In this document: one piece after another, positions 51,081 to 59,763 of the stretch
Numbering within the stretch: position 1 is the first letter of the stretch
How the letters are laid out: each line of letters opens with the position of its first letter
Assembly (NCBI RefSeq): GCF_023073715.1
Contig: NZ_JADPKA010000046.1
Coordinates: 124,001-188,000 of the forward strand
Source of the DNA: Bradyrhizobium sp. 164
GTDB taxonomy: Bacteria; Pseudomonadota; Alphaproteobacteria; Rhizobiales; Xanthobacteraceae
Reading direction: 5' to 3'
DNA: 64,000 nucleotides
Notes under the pieces: generated by a model
Databases searched by the model: none
Told to the model about the DNA's origin: nothing
Seen by the model: the letters and a program-made list of their open reading frames with translations, nothing else
Translations under genes and position numbers: made by a program

Positions 51081-51275
51081 TCATTCGTTTCGTTTGACGA
51101 TTTTCAGCACGAGTAAACCCGCGCCAAGCACCAGGAAGAGAACGCCGAAGAAAGTCGTCCCGCTGGATTCGAAGGTCACGCCGACTGCGGTCAGCAAGCA
51201 TCCGATGATGATTGCGAAGAGGCCGCCGAGCTTTTTGACCAGCAGGACATGTCCGTCAGTCGTTTGTGCCACCAT
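51081..51275 (-). CDS. Small membrane protein
   Basis: The 64-residue protein has two hydrophobic segments (LVKKLGGLFAIIIGCLLTAVGV and FFGVLFLVLGAGLLVLKIV) forming a hairpin, and a basic C-terminus. GAGG six bases before the ATG supports it. It is convergent with the GntR gene. I do not recognise the family; related small proteins are seen in other Bradyrhizobium-like genomes. Confidence 0.65.
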   Translation of the reverse strand: MVAQTTDGHVLLVKKLGGLFAIIIGCLLTAVGVTFESSGTTFFGVLFLVLGAGLLVLKIVKRNE

Positions 51276-51640
51276 GTTACGCCTCGTTTATATAATGTGG
51301 ATTTCTTCGCGCTTCTCTTTCGCCCAATGATCCTTTCGCAGCCGCGCATGATCGTACTCCAGCGCAAGCGAATTACAATCTGACCTTGATTCTTATCTCG
51401 GTCGGTATTTGCTTTTGAATAGAGTTCGATACATGGCTCGACAGCGAGGCTTACGCATATGCCAGAAATTCCCGCTGCATCGCGCGGTCGCTGCATCTCT
51501 TGTGGAGTCGTATGGCAGGCCTGCAAAATCGCCTTGTGGTTGTAAATTGACTCGCTCGAGCTGGGGGAATCAACTGGTGGCGAGCGTCGAGTTCTAGAAC
51601 GGAGCCGACATCAGTTGAATCCGTTCTACGGAGTGGTGCC
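51276..51640. other. Intergenic region between divergent genes, no gene seen
   Basis: In these 365 bases I see no convincing coding sequence. The stretch near 51288-51300 (TTTATATAATGTGG) is AT-rich and could hold the promoter of the small membrane-protein gene on the minus strand. Confidence 0.5.
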
Positions 51641-52636
51641 ATGGCGCGTCCTCTGGTTGACGAACGAGAGACGGCTTACGTCTCGACCGGCCATCTGCCC
51701 GGCGCGGACGCCGTGCAGTCGCTGGTGACCGAGGCACAGCGACGATTTCAAGCAAATCATGATGGAACCAACTCGCAGGTCTACCCCGCGCTCGCGCGCG
51801 TGCCGAGTGAGCTGTTCGGCGTCTGTGTCGTTGCGACAAGCGGGCAGATCTTCGGCGCTGGCGATGCCGACTACGAATTCTCCATCATGAGCGTGTCAAA
51901 ACCGTTCCTGTTCGCGTTGGTCTGCGAGGCCATCGGGCCGGAGGAGGCCCGCGCCAAGCTCGGCGCGAACGCGACCGGTCTCCCATTCAACTCGCTCGCC
52001 GCGATTGAGCAGGGCAGCGGCCGTACCAACCCAATGGTGAATGCCGGCGCGATTGCGACGACCAGCCTGGCGCCTGGCGCTACCGCCGCGGCGCGATGGG
52101 CATTCATTCATGACGGATTGTCGCGCTTTGCCGGCCGCACGCTGCCGCTCAACGAAGAGGTCTACGCCTCGGCGTCGGAGACCAATTTTCGCAACCGCAG
52201 CATAGCGCGGCTTCTGGAGAGCTATGACCGCATCTACTGCGACGCAAAGGAAGCGACCGATCTCTATACCCGGCAGTGCTCTCTGAATGTGAGCGCGCGC
52301 GACCTCGCGGTCATGGGCGCAACGCTCGCGGACGGCGGCGTCAACCCCGTGACCAAGCAGCGCGTCGTCGATGCCTCGATCTGCCATTACGCATTGGCTG
52401 TTATGATCACAGCCGGGCTCTACGAGACCTCCGGCGACTGGCTCTACGACATCGGCCTGCCGGGCAAGAGCGGGATCGGCGGCGGCATCGTCGCGGTGTC
52501 CCCAGGCAAGGGCGGCTTCGGCACCTTCGCGCCGCCGCTCGATGCCGCCGGCAACAGCGTGCGGGGGCAACTCGCCGCAAAGTTCCTGTCGCAGCGGCTG
52601 GGAATGGATCTGTTCGTATCGAAACCAGAAGAGTGA
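51641..52636 (+). CDS. glsA: Glutaminase
   Basis: The 331-residue enzyme hydrolyses glutamine to glutamate and ammonia. The serine beta-lactamase-like fold has the nucleophile motif SVSKPFLFAL (Ser-x-x-Lys, near residue 85), then GLPFNSLAAIEQGSGRTNPMVNAGAIATTSL and SGDWLYDIGLPGKSGIGGGIVAVSPGKGGFGTFAPPLD. Length matches the GlsA family. The released ammonia can neutralise acid, and the HdeD-family protein three genes downstream fits that use. It is first in a five-gene plus-strand operon. No signal peptide is present. Confidence 0.96.
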   Translation: MARPLVDERETAYVSTGHLPGADAVQSLVTEAQRRFQANHDGTNSQVYPALARVPSELFGVCVVATSGQIFGAGDADYEFSIMSVSKPFLFALVCEAIGPEEARAKLGANATGLPFNSLAAIEQGSGRTNPMVNAGAIATTSLAPGATAAARWAFIHDGLSRFAGRTLPLNEEVYASASETNFRNRSIARLLESYDRIYCDAKEATDLYTRQCSLNVSARDLAVMGATLADGGVNPVTKQRVVDASICHYALAVMITAGLYETSGDWLYDIGLPGKSGIGGGIVAVSPGKGGFGTFAPPLDAAGNSVRGQLAAKFLSQRLGMDLFVSKPEE

Positions 52637-52705
52637 ACCGATGCTGAAAGGATCGGTCGGCTCATAGCCTGGCCGGTCGCAACGCCGATCAAGCTGGAGG
52701 ACGCC

Positions 52706-54373
52706 ATGGCCACGCAGACAATGTCGATCGGCGGCATTCACCAGGAGGAGCGCGCCTCATGGGTTCCCATGATCGCAATCGCGCTCGGCCAGATGATCAT
52801 GTCATTCAACGTGGCTTCGCTGCCGGTGGCCATGGGTGGAATGGTCGAGAGCTTTGGCGTCGCGCCCACGACAGTCGCGACAGGCATCGTAGCTTACTCC
52901 ATGCTGGTTGCCGGCTTCGTGATGCTCGGCGCCAAGCTTGCTCAACGATTTGGCGCGGTGCATGTGTTCCGCGGCGCGGTCGTGCTGTTCTTCGTCTCAC
53001 AGCTCATGATGACGTTCAGCCCGTCCGCATCGGTCATGATTTCCGCGCAAGCGCTGTGCGGTCCCTCGGGTTCGGTGATCGTGCCTTCGCTGGTCGCGCT
53101 AATTGCCGAGAATTATGCGGGCCGCCAGCAGGCAACCGCGCTGGGTGCGCTCGGCTCGGCCCGTGCGGCTGCCGGCGTGCTGGCGTTTGTGGTCGGCGGC
53201 GTCTTTGGAACCTATATCGGCTGGCGGCCGGCGTTCGGAATTCTGATCGCGGCCTCCGCTATCGTTTTTCTCATGAGCTTCCGCCTCAAACCTGACCACG
53301 GTCGGCCTGACGTGCAGATCGACCTCGTCGGCGTGATGCTCGCCGCGACCGCGATCATCCTCATCAGCTTCGGCTTCAACAATCTGAACGGCTGGGGGCT
53401 CGCGGTGGCGACCCCGAACGCACCGTTTGATCTGTTCGGCCTTTCGCCCGCCCCAGTCATGATCTTGCTCGGCATCGTGCTGGGCCAGGCATTCCTGCTG
53501 TGGACGCACAGGCGGCAAGCCGCCGGCAAGACGCCGCTGCTGGCCTTGGCGGTAGTCGACTCGCCGGAGGAGCGTTGCGCGGTCTTTGCGCTGTTCGCGG
53601 TGGTCGCGCTGGAGGCTGCACTGAACTTCACGGTGCCGCTCTATATCCAAATCGTGCAGGGGCGTTCGCCGCTTGCGACCGCTATTGCGATGATGCCGTT
53701 CAACCTCACGGTCTTCTTCTCGGCGATGCTGATCGTCAATGTCTACGAGCGACTAACGCCGCGCCAGATCGGTCGCTACGGGTTTTCGGTTTGCACCATC
53801 GCGCTGGTCTGGCTCGCCTTTGTCGTGCGCAACGACTGGAGCGAAATTCCCGTGCTGTTCGGGCTTTTCCTGTTCGGCATTGGTCAGGGCTCGCTGGTGA
53901 CGCTGCTGTTCAACGTCCTCGTGACAGAGTCTCCAAAAGCACTCGCCGGTGACGTCGGCTCCTTGCGCGGCACGACGCAAAATCTTGCCGCCGCAGTCGG
54001 GACCGCGGTCGCAGGAGCTCTTCTGGTCGGTCTACTCAGCACCATCGCACTCGGCAGGATCACGGCAAGTCCCGTGCTGACGCCGGAGCTTCAGGCCCAG
54101 GTCGATCTCGACAACATCACCTTCGTCAGCAACGACCGCCTGCGCACCGTGCTGGAAGGCACGAGCGGATCGCCGCAGCAGGTCGCGGAAGCCGTGCGGG
54201 TGAACACCGAGGCACGCCTGCGGGCGCTCAAGATTGGACTCTTGATCATGGCGGGTCTCGCCCTGATTGCGATTATCCCGGCCGGACAACTTCCTAACTA
54301 CCTGCCGGGTGAGATCCCAATCGATGAAGCCCCTGCGAGAGCCTGCGTTGAAGAAGGGCAGAGGATTTCGTGA
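52706..54373 (+). CDS. DHA2-type (14-helix) MFS transporter
   Basis: The 555-residue transporter has the 14-helix drug-proton antiporter layout: MIAIALGQMIMSFNVASLPVAM in helix 1, SMLVAGFVMLGAKLAQRFGAVHVF, and the motif C-like AQALCGPSGSVIVPSLVALI. The second half begins near residue 285. A 45-residue soluble stretch (residues 445-500, TPELQAQVDLDNITFVSNDRLRTVLEG) precedes the last helix. It could export an acid, drug or amine. GGAGG lies upstream of the ATG. Its stop overlaps the next start by four bases (GTGA). Confidence 0.92.
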   Translation: MATQTMSIGGIHQEERASWVPMIAIALGQMIMSFNVASLPVAMGGMVESFGVAPTTVATGIVAYSMLVAGFVMLGAKLAQRFGAVHVFRGAVVLFFVSQLMMTFSPSASVMISAQALCGPSGSVIVPSLVALIAENYAGRQQATALGALGSARAAAGVLAFVVGGVFGTYIGWRPAFGILIAASAIVFLMSFRLKPDHGRPDVQIDLVGVMLAATAIILISFGFNNLNGWGLAVATPNAPFDLFGLSPAPVMILLGIVLGQAFLLWTHRRQAAGKTPLLALAVVDSPEERCAVFALFAVVALEAALNFTVPLYIQIVQGRSPLATAIAMMPFNLTVFFSAMLIVNVYERLTPRQIGRYGFSVCTIALVWLAFVVRNDWSEIPVLFGLFLFGIGQGSLVTLLFNVLVTESPKALAGDVGSLRGTTQNLAAAVGTAVAGALLVGLLSTIALGRITASPVLTPELQAQVDLDNITFVSNDRLRTVLEGTSGSPQQVAEAVRVNTEARLRALKIGLLIMAGLALIAIIPAGQLPNYLPGEIPIDEAPARACVEEGQRIS

Positions 54374-54717
54374 AAGAGAACCCAGGAATGAGATCAGTAA
54401 GCGAGATGGATCGACGCGCCGCGTTGCGGATGCTGTTGGGAGGCGTGATGGTCGCTGGTGCAGGAGTGACCCTAGAGTCGTACGATGCTGTGGCCCTGCC
54501 GGAGCCAAAGGATCATCCCGTTCCGAGCAGGCGCGAGCCCGCTGCCGGCACCTTTGCGCAGCAGACTGCCCGTCCGTTACAGGACCCCGGCCAACGCCCA
54601 GCGCGTCGGCCGCCACAACGTCCACGGCCTCGCCCGCCATCATGGCATCGGCGGCGTCGGCGCTGGGAGTGCTGGTGGCACCGTGGCCGCCGTCATTGCG
54701 GATGGCGTTGGAGGTAA
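54370..54717 (+). CDS. Tat-signal-like small protein with basic Arg/Trp/His tail
   Basis: The 115-residue protein begins with a twin-arginine-like signal (SEMDRRAALRMLLGGVMVAGAGV). The mature part is polar and Pro/Gln-rich (residues 45-90), and the end is extremely basic with Trp and Cys: HRRRRRWECWWHRGRRHCGW. This tail resembles that of other Bradyrhizobium hypothetical proteins with RCVWWHRGRRVC endings. A GTG start overlaps the DHA2 gene stop. Function is unknown. Confidence 0.65.
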   Translation: MKENPGMRSVSEMDRRAALRMLLGGVMVAGAGVTLESYDAVALPEPKDHPVPSRREPAAGTFAQQTARPLQDPGQRPARRPPQRPRPRPPSWHRRRRRWECWWHRGRRHCGWRWR

Positions 54718-54732
54718 ACCGAGGAGGATGTC

Positions 54733-55296
54733 ATGACCACTTACGACAATAGCGCACCCATGGGCGCGACGGGCCTGCCGCAACCGCCTCGCTGGGTCTG
54801 TGTGCTGCTGGGTCTGTTCATGGTGCTCGCAGGGCTGATGGTGCTCGGCGACATCGCGTTCTTCACCGTGGTCAGTGCGCTGTTCATTGGCTGGATGGCC
54901 ATCGCCGCGGGCGCTTTCGAAATTTTCCACGCCTTCTGGACCAAGGGCTGGGGCGGCTTCGTCTGGCAGATCATCCTCGGCATGCTCTATATTGCCTTCG
55001 GCATTGTTCTGGTCACCCAGCCGCTGACCGGAGCGCTCCTGCTCACTTATGTGCTCGGCATTGCGCTCCTGGTCTCCGGTGTCGTACGCATGCTGATCGG
55101 CATCGGCCGCTGGCAGCAGGGCGGCGGCATCATATTCGCGTCGGGCGTGTTTGGTGTTCTGGCGGGACTCATCATCCTGACGGGCTTTCCGATGACCGGG
55201 CTGTGGGTTCTGGGACTGTTGCTCGGCATCGACTTGTTGTCTCATGGCATCGGGTGGCTGACTTTTGCGTGGCTCCCTGTGGCAAAGCCTGCGTAA
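54733..55296 (+). CDS. HdeD-family membrane protein (DUF308)
   Basis: The 187-residue inner-membrane protein has six hydrophobic segments arranged as two or three DUF308 repeats, e.g. VCVLLGLFMVLAGLMVLGDIAFFTVV, WQIILGMLYIAFGIVLVTQPLTGALLLTYVLGIALLVSGVVRM and FASGVFGVLAGLIILTGFPMTGLWVLGLLLGIDLLSHGI. E. coli HdeD belongs to the acid-resistance island. GAGGAGG lies before the ATG. It follows the basic-tail gene by 15 bases, inside the glsA operon. Confidence 0.92.
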   Translation: MTTYDNSAPMGATGLPQPPRWVCVLLGLFMVLAGLMVLGDIAFFTVVSALFIGWMAIAAGAFEIFHAFWTKGWGGFVWQIILGMLYIAFGIVLVTQPLTGALLLTYVLGIALLVSGVVRMLIGIGRWQQGGGIIFASGVFGVLAGLIILTGFPMTGLWVLGLLLGIDLLSHGIGWLTFAWLPVAKPA

Positions 55297-55314
55297 GCGC
55301 TGCGGAGATTACAT

Positions 55315-56670
55315 ATGAGTTGGCGTAGGCCGGCGACGCTCCTGCGGGCTGTCATGGCGCTTTGGTTCGTTGGAGGCGTCTTCGGTCTTCCGTCACCGGT
55401 ATCGGCGCAGCAGGACCCCGCTATCCTGTTCCGCAACGTCCGGATATTCGACGGCAAGTCCGTTTCGCTCTCTGCACCATCCAGCGTTCTTGTCCGGAAC
55501 AAGACCATCGAGAAAATCTCAATTGGCGAAGCCACTGCTGCCGGTCTGGTAATCGACGGCGGTGGCCGCGTGTTGATGCCCGGGCTGATCGACGCACACT
55601 GGCATGCGATGCTGGTGCGCCCGACGCCGATGGCCGCGCTCGCAGGCGATGTTGGCTACAACAATCTGCTCGCCGCGGCCGAGGCAACTGCGACGCTGAT
55701 GCGCGGCTTCACGACCGTGCGCGATATGGGTGGCCCCTCGTTCGGACTGAAGCAGGCCATCGACGAAGATCTCGTTGCCGGCCCTCGCATCTATCCCTCG
55801 GGCGCAATGATCACCATCACCAGCGGTCATGGCGATTTTCGTCAGCTTTCGGATCTGCCGCGCACGATCGGCGGCATGCTCAGCCGCATGGAGCGGATCG
55901 GCGGCAGCATGGTCGCCGACAGTCCCGACGAGGTCCGCATGCGGGCGCGCGAGCAACTGATGCAAGGCGCTTCGCAGGTCAAGCTTGCGGCGGGCGGTGG
56001 TGTCGCGTCGCCGTTCAGCCCGCTCGATGTCTCGACCTTCACCGAGCCCGAACTCCGCGCCGCGGTCGAGGCGGCCGACAATTGGGGCACCTATGTCGCG
56101 ACCCATGCCTATACCCCGGTCGCGATCCAACGCTCGATCGCGGCCGGCGTCAGATGCATTGAGCACGGTCACCTCATGGACGAGGCGAGCGCGAGGTTGA
56201 TGGCGGAAAAGGGAATATGGCTGAGCACACAGCCGTTCCTCGATCTCGCCGGCGCGGCCGCGCTTGGGCCTGCCGAACAGGACAAGATGCGGCAGGTGGT
56301 TGCCGGCACTGACCGCCTTTATGCGCTGGCAAGAAAGTACGGCATCAAAACCGCGTTCGGCACCGACGTCTTGTTCTCGAAGGCACTGGCGGACAAGCAA
56401 GGTGCGTTGCTGAGCGCGCTCACGCGCTGGTACACGCCGGCCGAAGCATTGACTATGGCGACGTCGACCAATGCGGAACTGCTGCGCCTCTCCGGTCTGC
56501 GGGATCCCTATCCCGGCAAGCTCGGCGTCGTGGAGGAGGGGGCGCTCGCCGATCTCCTGCTCGTCGACGGCAATCCGCTCGAAGACATCAGGCTCATCGA
56601 AGATCCCACGAAGAATTTTGTGGTGATCATGAAGGACGGCAGGATCTACAAAAACAGTCTTGAGCACTGA
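55315..56670 (+). CDS. Secreted amidohydrolase family protein
   Basis: The 451-residue metal-dependent hydrolase has an N-terminal signal peptide (residues 1-31, ending PVSAQQ), so it acts in the periplasm. Metal-site marks are GLIDAHWHAM (HxH, near residue 95), the Lys in SQVKLAAGGGVAS, THAYT, EHGHLMDE and the Asp in AFGTDVLFS. The family includes imidazolonepropionase and Xaa-Pro dipeptidases, and substrate is unclear. The gene is last in the glsA operon and is followed by a small divergent-strand gene. Confidence 0.9.
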   Translation: MSWRRPATLLRAVMALWFVGGVFGLPSPVSAQQDPAILFRNVRIFDGKSVSLSAPSSVLVRNKTIEKISIGEATAAGLVIDGGGRVLMPGLIDAHWHAMLVRPTPMAALAGDVGYNNLLAAAEATATLMRGFTTVRDMGGPSFGLKQAIDEDLVAGPRIYPSGAMITITSGHGDFRQLSDLPRTIGGMLSRMERIGGSMVADSPDEVRMRAREQLMQGASQVKLAAGGGVASPFSPLDVSTFTEPELRAAVEAADNWGTYVATHAYTPVAIQRSIAAGVRCIEHGHLMDEASARLMAEKGIWLSTQPFLDLAGAAALGPAEQDKMRQVVAGTDRLYALARKYGIKTAFGTDVLFSKALADKQGALLSALTRWYTPAEALTMATSTNAELLRLSGLRDPYPGKLGVVEEGALADLLLVDGNPLEDIRLIEDPTKNFVVIMKDGRIYKNSLEH

Positions 56671-56777
56671 CACGCGCGCGCGTATCTGCGCCGCTTGTCG
56701 CCTGCGCCGGATGGTTTTTGGCTCGACGGTCAGGACCGGCGTTTTGTCGAAGTCGCGGCCGGACCCCAGCGAGCGCA

Positions 56778-57005
56778 TCAGCGACTGTACTCGCTTTCGG
56801 CGGCAAGCTGCCCGTCAGGCGTGATCTCGTATTCGCCGTCCTGCTTGGTCATCCATCCTGACCTGACCATCTCGCGTGCAAGCTGGATCGAGCAGATCGG
56901 ATGATTGCCTCCTGGGTAATACAGCCTGTCATTCCGGACGAGCAGGTGTCCGTACAATTGGGCTTGACGTAACGCCCTGCGCATTCCGGGTGATGGATTT
57001 TTCAT
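56778..57005 (-). CDS. Small conserved hypothetical protein
   Basis: The 75-residue product has no signal peptide or membrane segment. It has a basic N-terminus (MKNPSPGMRRALRQAQLYGHLLVRNDRLYYPGG) and a C-terminal winged-helix-like segment (REMVRSGWMTKQDGEYEITPDGQLAAESEY), which resembles a small DNA- or regulatory-domain pattern. Codon use is ordinary for the genome. Family and function are unknown. Confidence 0.62.
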   Translation of the reverse strand: MKNPSPGMRRALRQAQLYGHLLVRNDRLYYPGGNHPICSIQLAREMVRSGWMTKQDGEYEITPDGQLAAESEYSR

Positions 57006-57135
57006 GCGGTTTCAAGCGCGAGCGCGATGAAGGTTCCTAATGAATGTGGTGATCTTCAATGGCATTTCCGCTCGCCGGCGGTCGGAGAGGAACCCTCGTC
57101 CCGTCGCATCGTTTGTTGCTTCGAGGAGTAGTGTC

Positions 57136-58683
57136 ATGAATGTACGAGACGAGCACACCCGATCGCTCTGGATGGATGTTTCGGTTGCCGACGCCCCGGC
57201 GCTATCCGGTACGATGGGTACGGACGTCGTCATTGTCGGTTCTGGAATTGCCGGGCTGTCGGTCGCCTATGAGCTCGCCAGCCATGGACGCTCGGTCGTG
57301 GTGCTGGACCGCGGCGGCATCGGCAGCGGGATGACGGCGCGGACCACTGCCCACCTGGCCACCGCGCTCGACGACGGTTACGACGAGTTGGTGAGGGTGC
57401 GCGGGCTTGATTGCGCGCTCCGCTACTATCAGAGCGTTGCTGCCGCGATCGATCGCGCCGAGGTCATCCAGGGTGCCGAGCACATCGATTGTGATTTTCG
57501 ACGCGTCGACGGTTACTGGGTGCTGGCGTCCGAAACGCCCGCATCGGAGCTGGACAAGGAATTGGATTGCTGTGGCAAGCTCGGAATTCCCGTCGAGAAT
57601 TGCATCGAGCCAACCCCGTTCCATGCCAAGGGCCAGGTGCGTTCGCTGCGCTTTCAAAGCCAGGCGCGCATGCACCCGACCAAATATCTCGCGGGGTTAG
57701 CGCGTGCACTCGAGCGGCGGGGTGTGCGGCTCTTTAGCAACACCTGTGTTGAGAGCATCGGTCAACGCCACGGCGACATGGTCGTGACGACGGCCTCGGG
57801 TCACGAGGTCCACGCCGCCGACGTGGTGGTCGCGACGAACTCGCCCGTCAATGTGCAGGTGGCGATCCACACCAAGCAGGCGCCTTACCGCACCTATGCG
57901 CTTGCGGCGAAGATTGCGGCCGGCGCGCTGGAGGATGCGCTCTATTGGGATACGCTCGATCCCTATCATTATGTCCGGCTCCAGCCGTTCTCTGCCGACG
58001 AGGACATCGTGATCATCGGCGGCGAAGATCATAAATCGGGCGAAGCGAACGACGGCGCACAGCGCCTTGACGCGCTCGAGCGCTGGGCCCGCGATCGCTT
58101 GCCCGGTTTGCGCGAGGTCACTCATCGCTGGTCCGGCCAGGTGCTGGAGCCGGTTGATTTCGCCGGCTTCATCGGCCGCAGCCCCGGCGAGGAGCATCTG
58201 TTCATCGTCAGCGGCGATTCCGGGCAGGGGATCACGAATGGGCTCGTCGCCGGCCTTTTGGTGACGGATCTGATCACGACGGGTGCGAGCCCGTGGCAAG
58301 AGATCTACGCCCCGTCACGGAAGATCCAGAAGAACATCGGCGAGTTCATCAGTGAGAACATCACCCCGCTGAAGAATTTTGCGGAGTATCTTGCGGCGAG
58401 CGAGATTGCGAGCGTCGAACGGCTGCGGCCGGGCGAGGGGCGTCTCGTCCGCAGCGGCCTGAAGAAGATTGCCGCTTGCCGGGACCGCAACGGACGTCTG
58501 CATCTGCACTCGGCCAGCTGCACCCATCTCGGCTGCGTCGTGCACTGGAATGCGCTGGAGCAGTGCTGGGATTGTCCCTGTCACGGCTCGCAGTTCGCGC
58601 CTGACGGCACGGCGCTCAATGGTCCTGCCGTGTCACCGCTCGGCGAGGTCGATAGGCCCGCTAATCTCGAAGCCGCGGAGTGA
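57136..58683 (+). CDS. FAD-dependent oxidoreductase with C-terminal Rieske domain
   Basis: The 515-residue fusion has a DAO-type FAD domain (residues 25-380) with the motif VIVGSGIAGLSVAYELASHG, ARTTAHLATALDDGY and the C-terminal GDSGQGITNGLVAGLL, and then a Rieske [2Fe-2S] domain near residues 430-500 with CTHLGCVVHWNALEQCWDCPCHGSQF (Cys-x-His and Cys-x-x-His ligands). Electrons probably pass from the flavin to the cluster. The substrate may be an amino acid or amine. The ATG at 57136 has GAGGAG upstream; an earlier in-frame ATG at 57040 is less likely. Confidence 0.93.
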   Translation: MNVRDEHTRSLWMDVSVADAPALSGTMGTDVVIVGSGIAGLSVAYELASHGRSVVVLDRGGIGSGMTARTTAHLATALDDGYDELVRVRGLDCALRYYQSVAAAIDRAEVIQGAEHIDCDFRRVDGYWVLASETPASELDKELDCCGKLGIPVENCIEPTPFHAKGQVRSLRFQSQARMHPTKYLAGLARALERRGVRLFSNTCVESIGQRHGDMVVTTASGHEVHAADVVVATNSPVNVQVAIHTKQAPYRTYALAAKIAAGALEDALYWDTLDPYHYVRLQPFSADEDIVIIGGEDHKSGEANDGAQRLDALERWARDRLPGLREVTHRWSGQVLEPVDFAGFIGRSPGEEHLFIVSGDSGQGITNGLVAGLLVTDLITTGASPWQEIYAPSRKIQKNIGEFISENITPLKNFAEYLAASEIASVERLRPGEGRLVRSGLKKIAACRDRNGRLHLHSASCTHLGCVVHWNALEQCWDCPCHGSQFAPDGTALNGPAVSPLGEVDRPANLEAAE

Positions 58684-58697
58684 GCGGCAATTCCCTC

Positions 58698-58735
58698 AAA
58701 AAGTTGCGGCCAGGCTTTGGGGGAAGCCTGGCCGC
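58698..58735 (-). terminator. Rho-independent terminator for the LapG-like protease gene
   Basis: On the minus strand GCGGCCAGGCTT, a short loop and AAGCCTGGCCGC form a perfect 12-base-pair stem followed by AACTTTTTGA. The strong stem also lies just after the convergent plus-strand gene stop at 58683, but no T-tract exists in that direction. Confidence 0.88.
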
Positions 58736-58807
58736 GCGCGAACCGGTCTGGGACGGGGAGGGGTGGGGATGTGACCGGGCCGCGTGACTCTTTCCTTGGG
58801 TGAACGA

Positions 58808-59431
58808 TCAATCTCTCGCGCTGGCGGTCGAGACCGCCGGCTTGGTATCGCCCAGCGAGACCCAGACGTTGGGATCGCTCTGCGACTGGCGCTTGACGAA
58901 GCGGTAGCCGGTCTCCGTCCAGGCAAGGACGTTCTCGTTCTGATTGTCGAGAACGAACTCGCCCTTGTCGGTCTTCACCGTCAGCACCGCGTGACCTTCG
59001 CCCTTCTTGTCGCGCACGACGGTGATGAGCAGGGCCTCGCGCGGCCATCCGGCATCGATCAGCATCTTGCGCTTCAACAGCACGTAGTCTTCACAGTCGC
59101 CGTAACCGTCTGAGGGCAGCGACCACTTCTCGATCACGCCCCAGTGCTCCTGGTCGGTCAAAGGCTTCACGGTCTCGTTGACCCAGCGATTGACCTTGAT
59201 GAGGTCGCGCCATGCAGCCTGCGACATCACGATATCGCGTGCCTGCGTCGGCCCGCCCTGGCACTGAGCGGCATTGTCCGCACAGAACTCGACCCAGCCG
59301 ATCGGCGCACGCGTGGTGTCGCCGAGGCTCGCGTAGAGCAGGCGGCCTTCGCCGGCCTGCGCTGCCGCGCTAAATCCGAAGAGCATGGCAGCCAGCGCCA
59401 GCCCTTTCCCCTGTCCCCTGAAATCAAACAT
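58808..59431 (-). CDS. Transglutaminase-like cysteine peptidase (BTLCP/LapG-like)
   Basis: The 207-residue secreted peptidase has a signal peptide (LALAAMLFGFSAAAQAGEG, cleavage near residue 26) and a papain-like core. The catalytic residues are Cys in GYGDCEDYVLLKRKML, His in GEGHAVLTVKT and Asp in EFVLDNQNENVL. LapG relatives cut large surface adhesins under c-di-GMP control, and a double-PilZ protein is encoded upstream, though behind a terminator. Whether it cuts an adhesin here is unknown. Confidence 0.93.
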   Translation of the reverse strand: MFDFRGQGKGLALAAMLFGFSAAAQAGEGRLLYASLGDTTRAPIGWVEFCADNAAQCQGGPTQARDIVMSQAAWRDLIKVNRWVNETVKPLTDQEHWGVIEKWSLPSDGYGDCEDYVLLKRKMLIDAGWPREALLITVVRDKKGEGHAVLTVKTDKGEFVLDNQNENVLAWTETGYRFVKRQSQSDPNVWVSLGDTKPAVSTASARD

Positions 59432-59690
59432 TGCGGCCCCCGTTTCTTGTTGGGACCACATTTCGCACGGAGCTTTTGAGTTGCCGCTAAGTCATCCAAG
59501 TCAAGTCGAGACGAATGCAAGTAAAACGCGCGTCGAATTCGAACTATACTTGAATCGAATTCTCATAAAGTTTGAAATGACTGCAATTGATTCAATTTTT
59601 ATCTATTAACGCGGCAAACGCTGCTGAAGCCGTCGTTTGCGCGCAGCTGCAACCCTTGCGTTAACCCGCGGGGGGCCGGTCGCAACGCAC
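59432..59690. other. AT-rich intergenic region with an inverted repeat
   Basis: About 260 bases upstream of the peptidase gene, with an AT-rich core at 59500-59610. GAATTCGA and TCGAATTC at 59535-59562 form an 8-base inverted repeat that could be an operator. No gene or RNA is evident. Confidence 0.45.
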
Positions 59691-59725
59691 GAAAAAGGCG
59701 GCGTCCGCATCACGGAGGCCGCCTT
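59691..59725 (-). terminator. Rho-independent terminator for the double-PilZ gene
   Basis: On the minus strand AAGGCGGC and GCCGCCTT arms with an inner TCCG/CGGA pair are followed by TTTTTC. It begins 38 bases after the stop codon at 59764, so the PilZ gene is transcribed separately from the peptidase gene downstream. Confidence 0.85.
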
Positions 59726-59763
59726 CGAGGCCGGAAATGCAGTGGTTTTGGGGTCGTTGCGCT

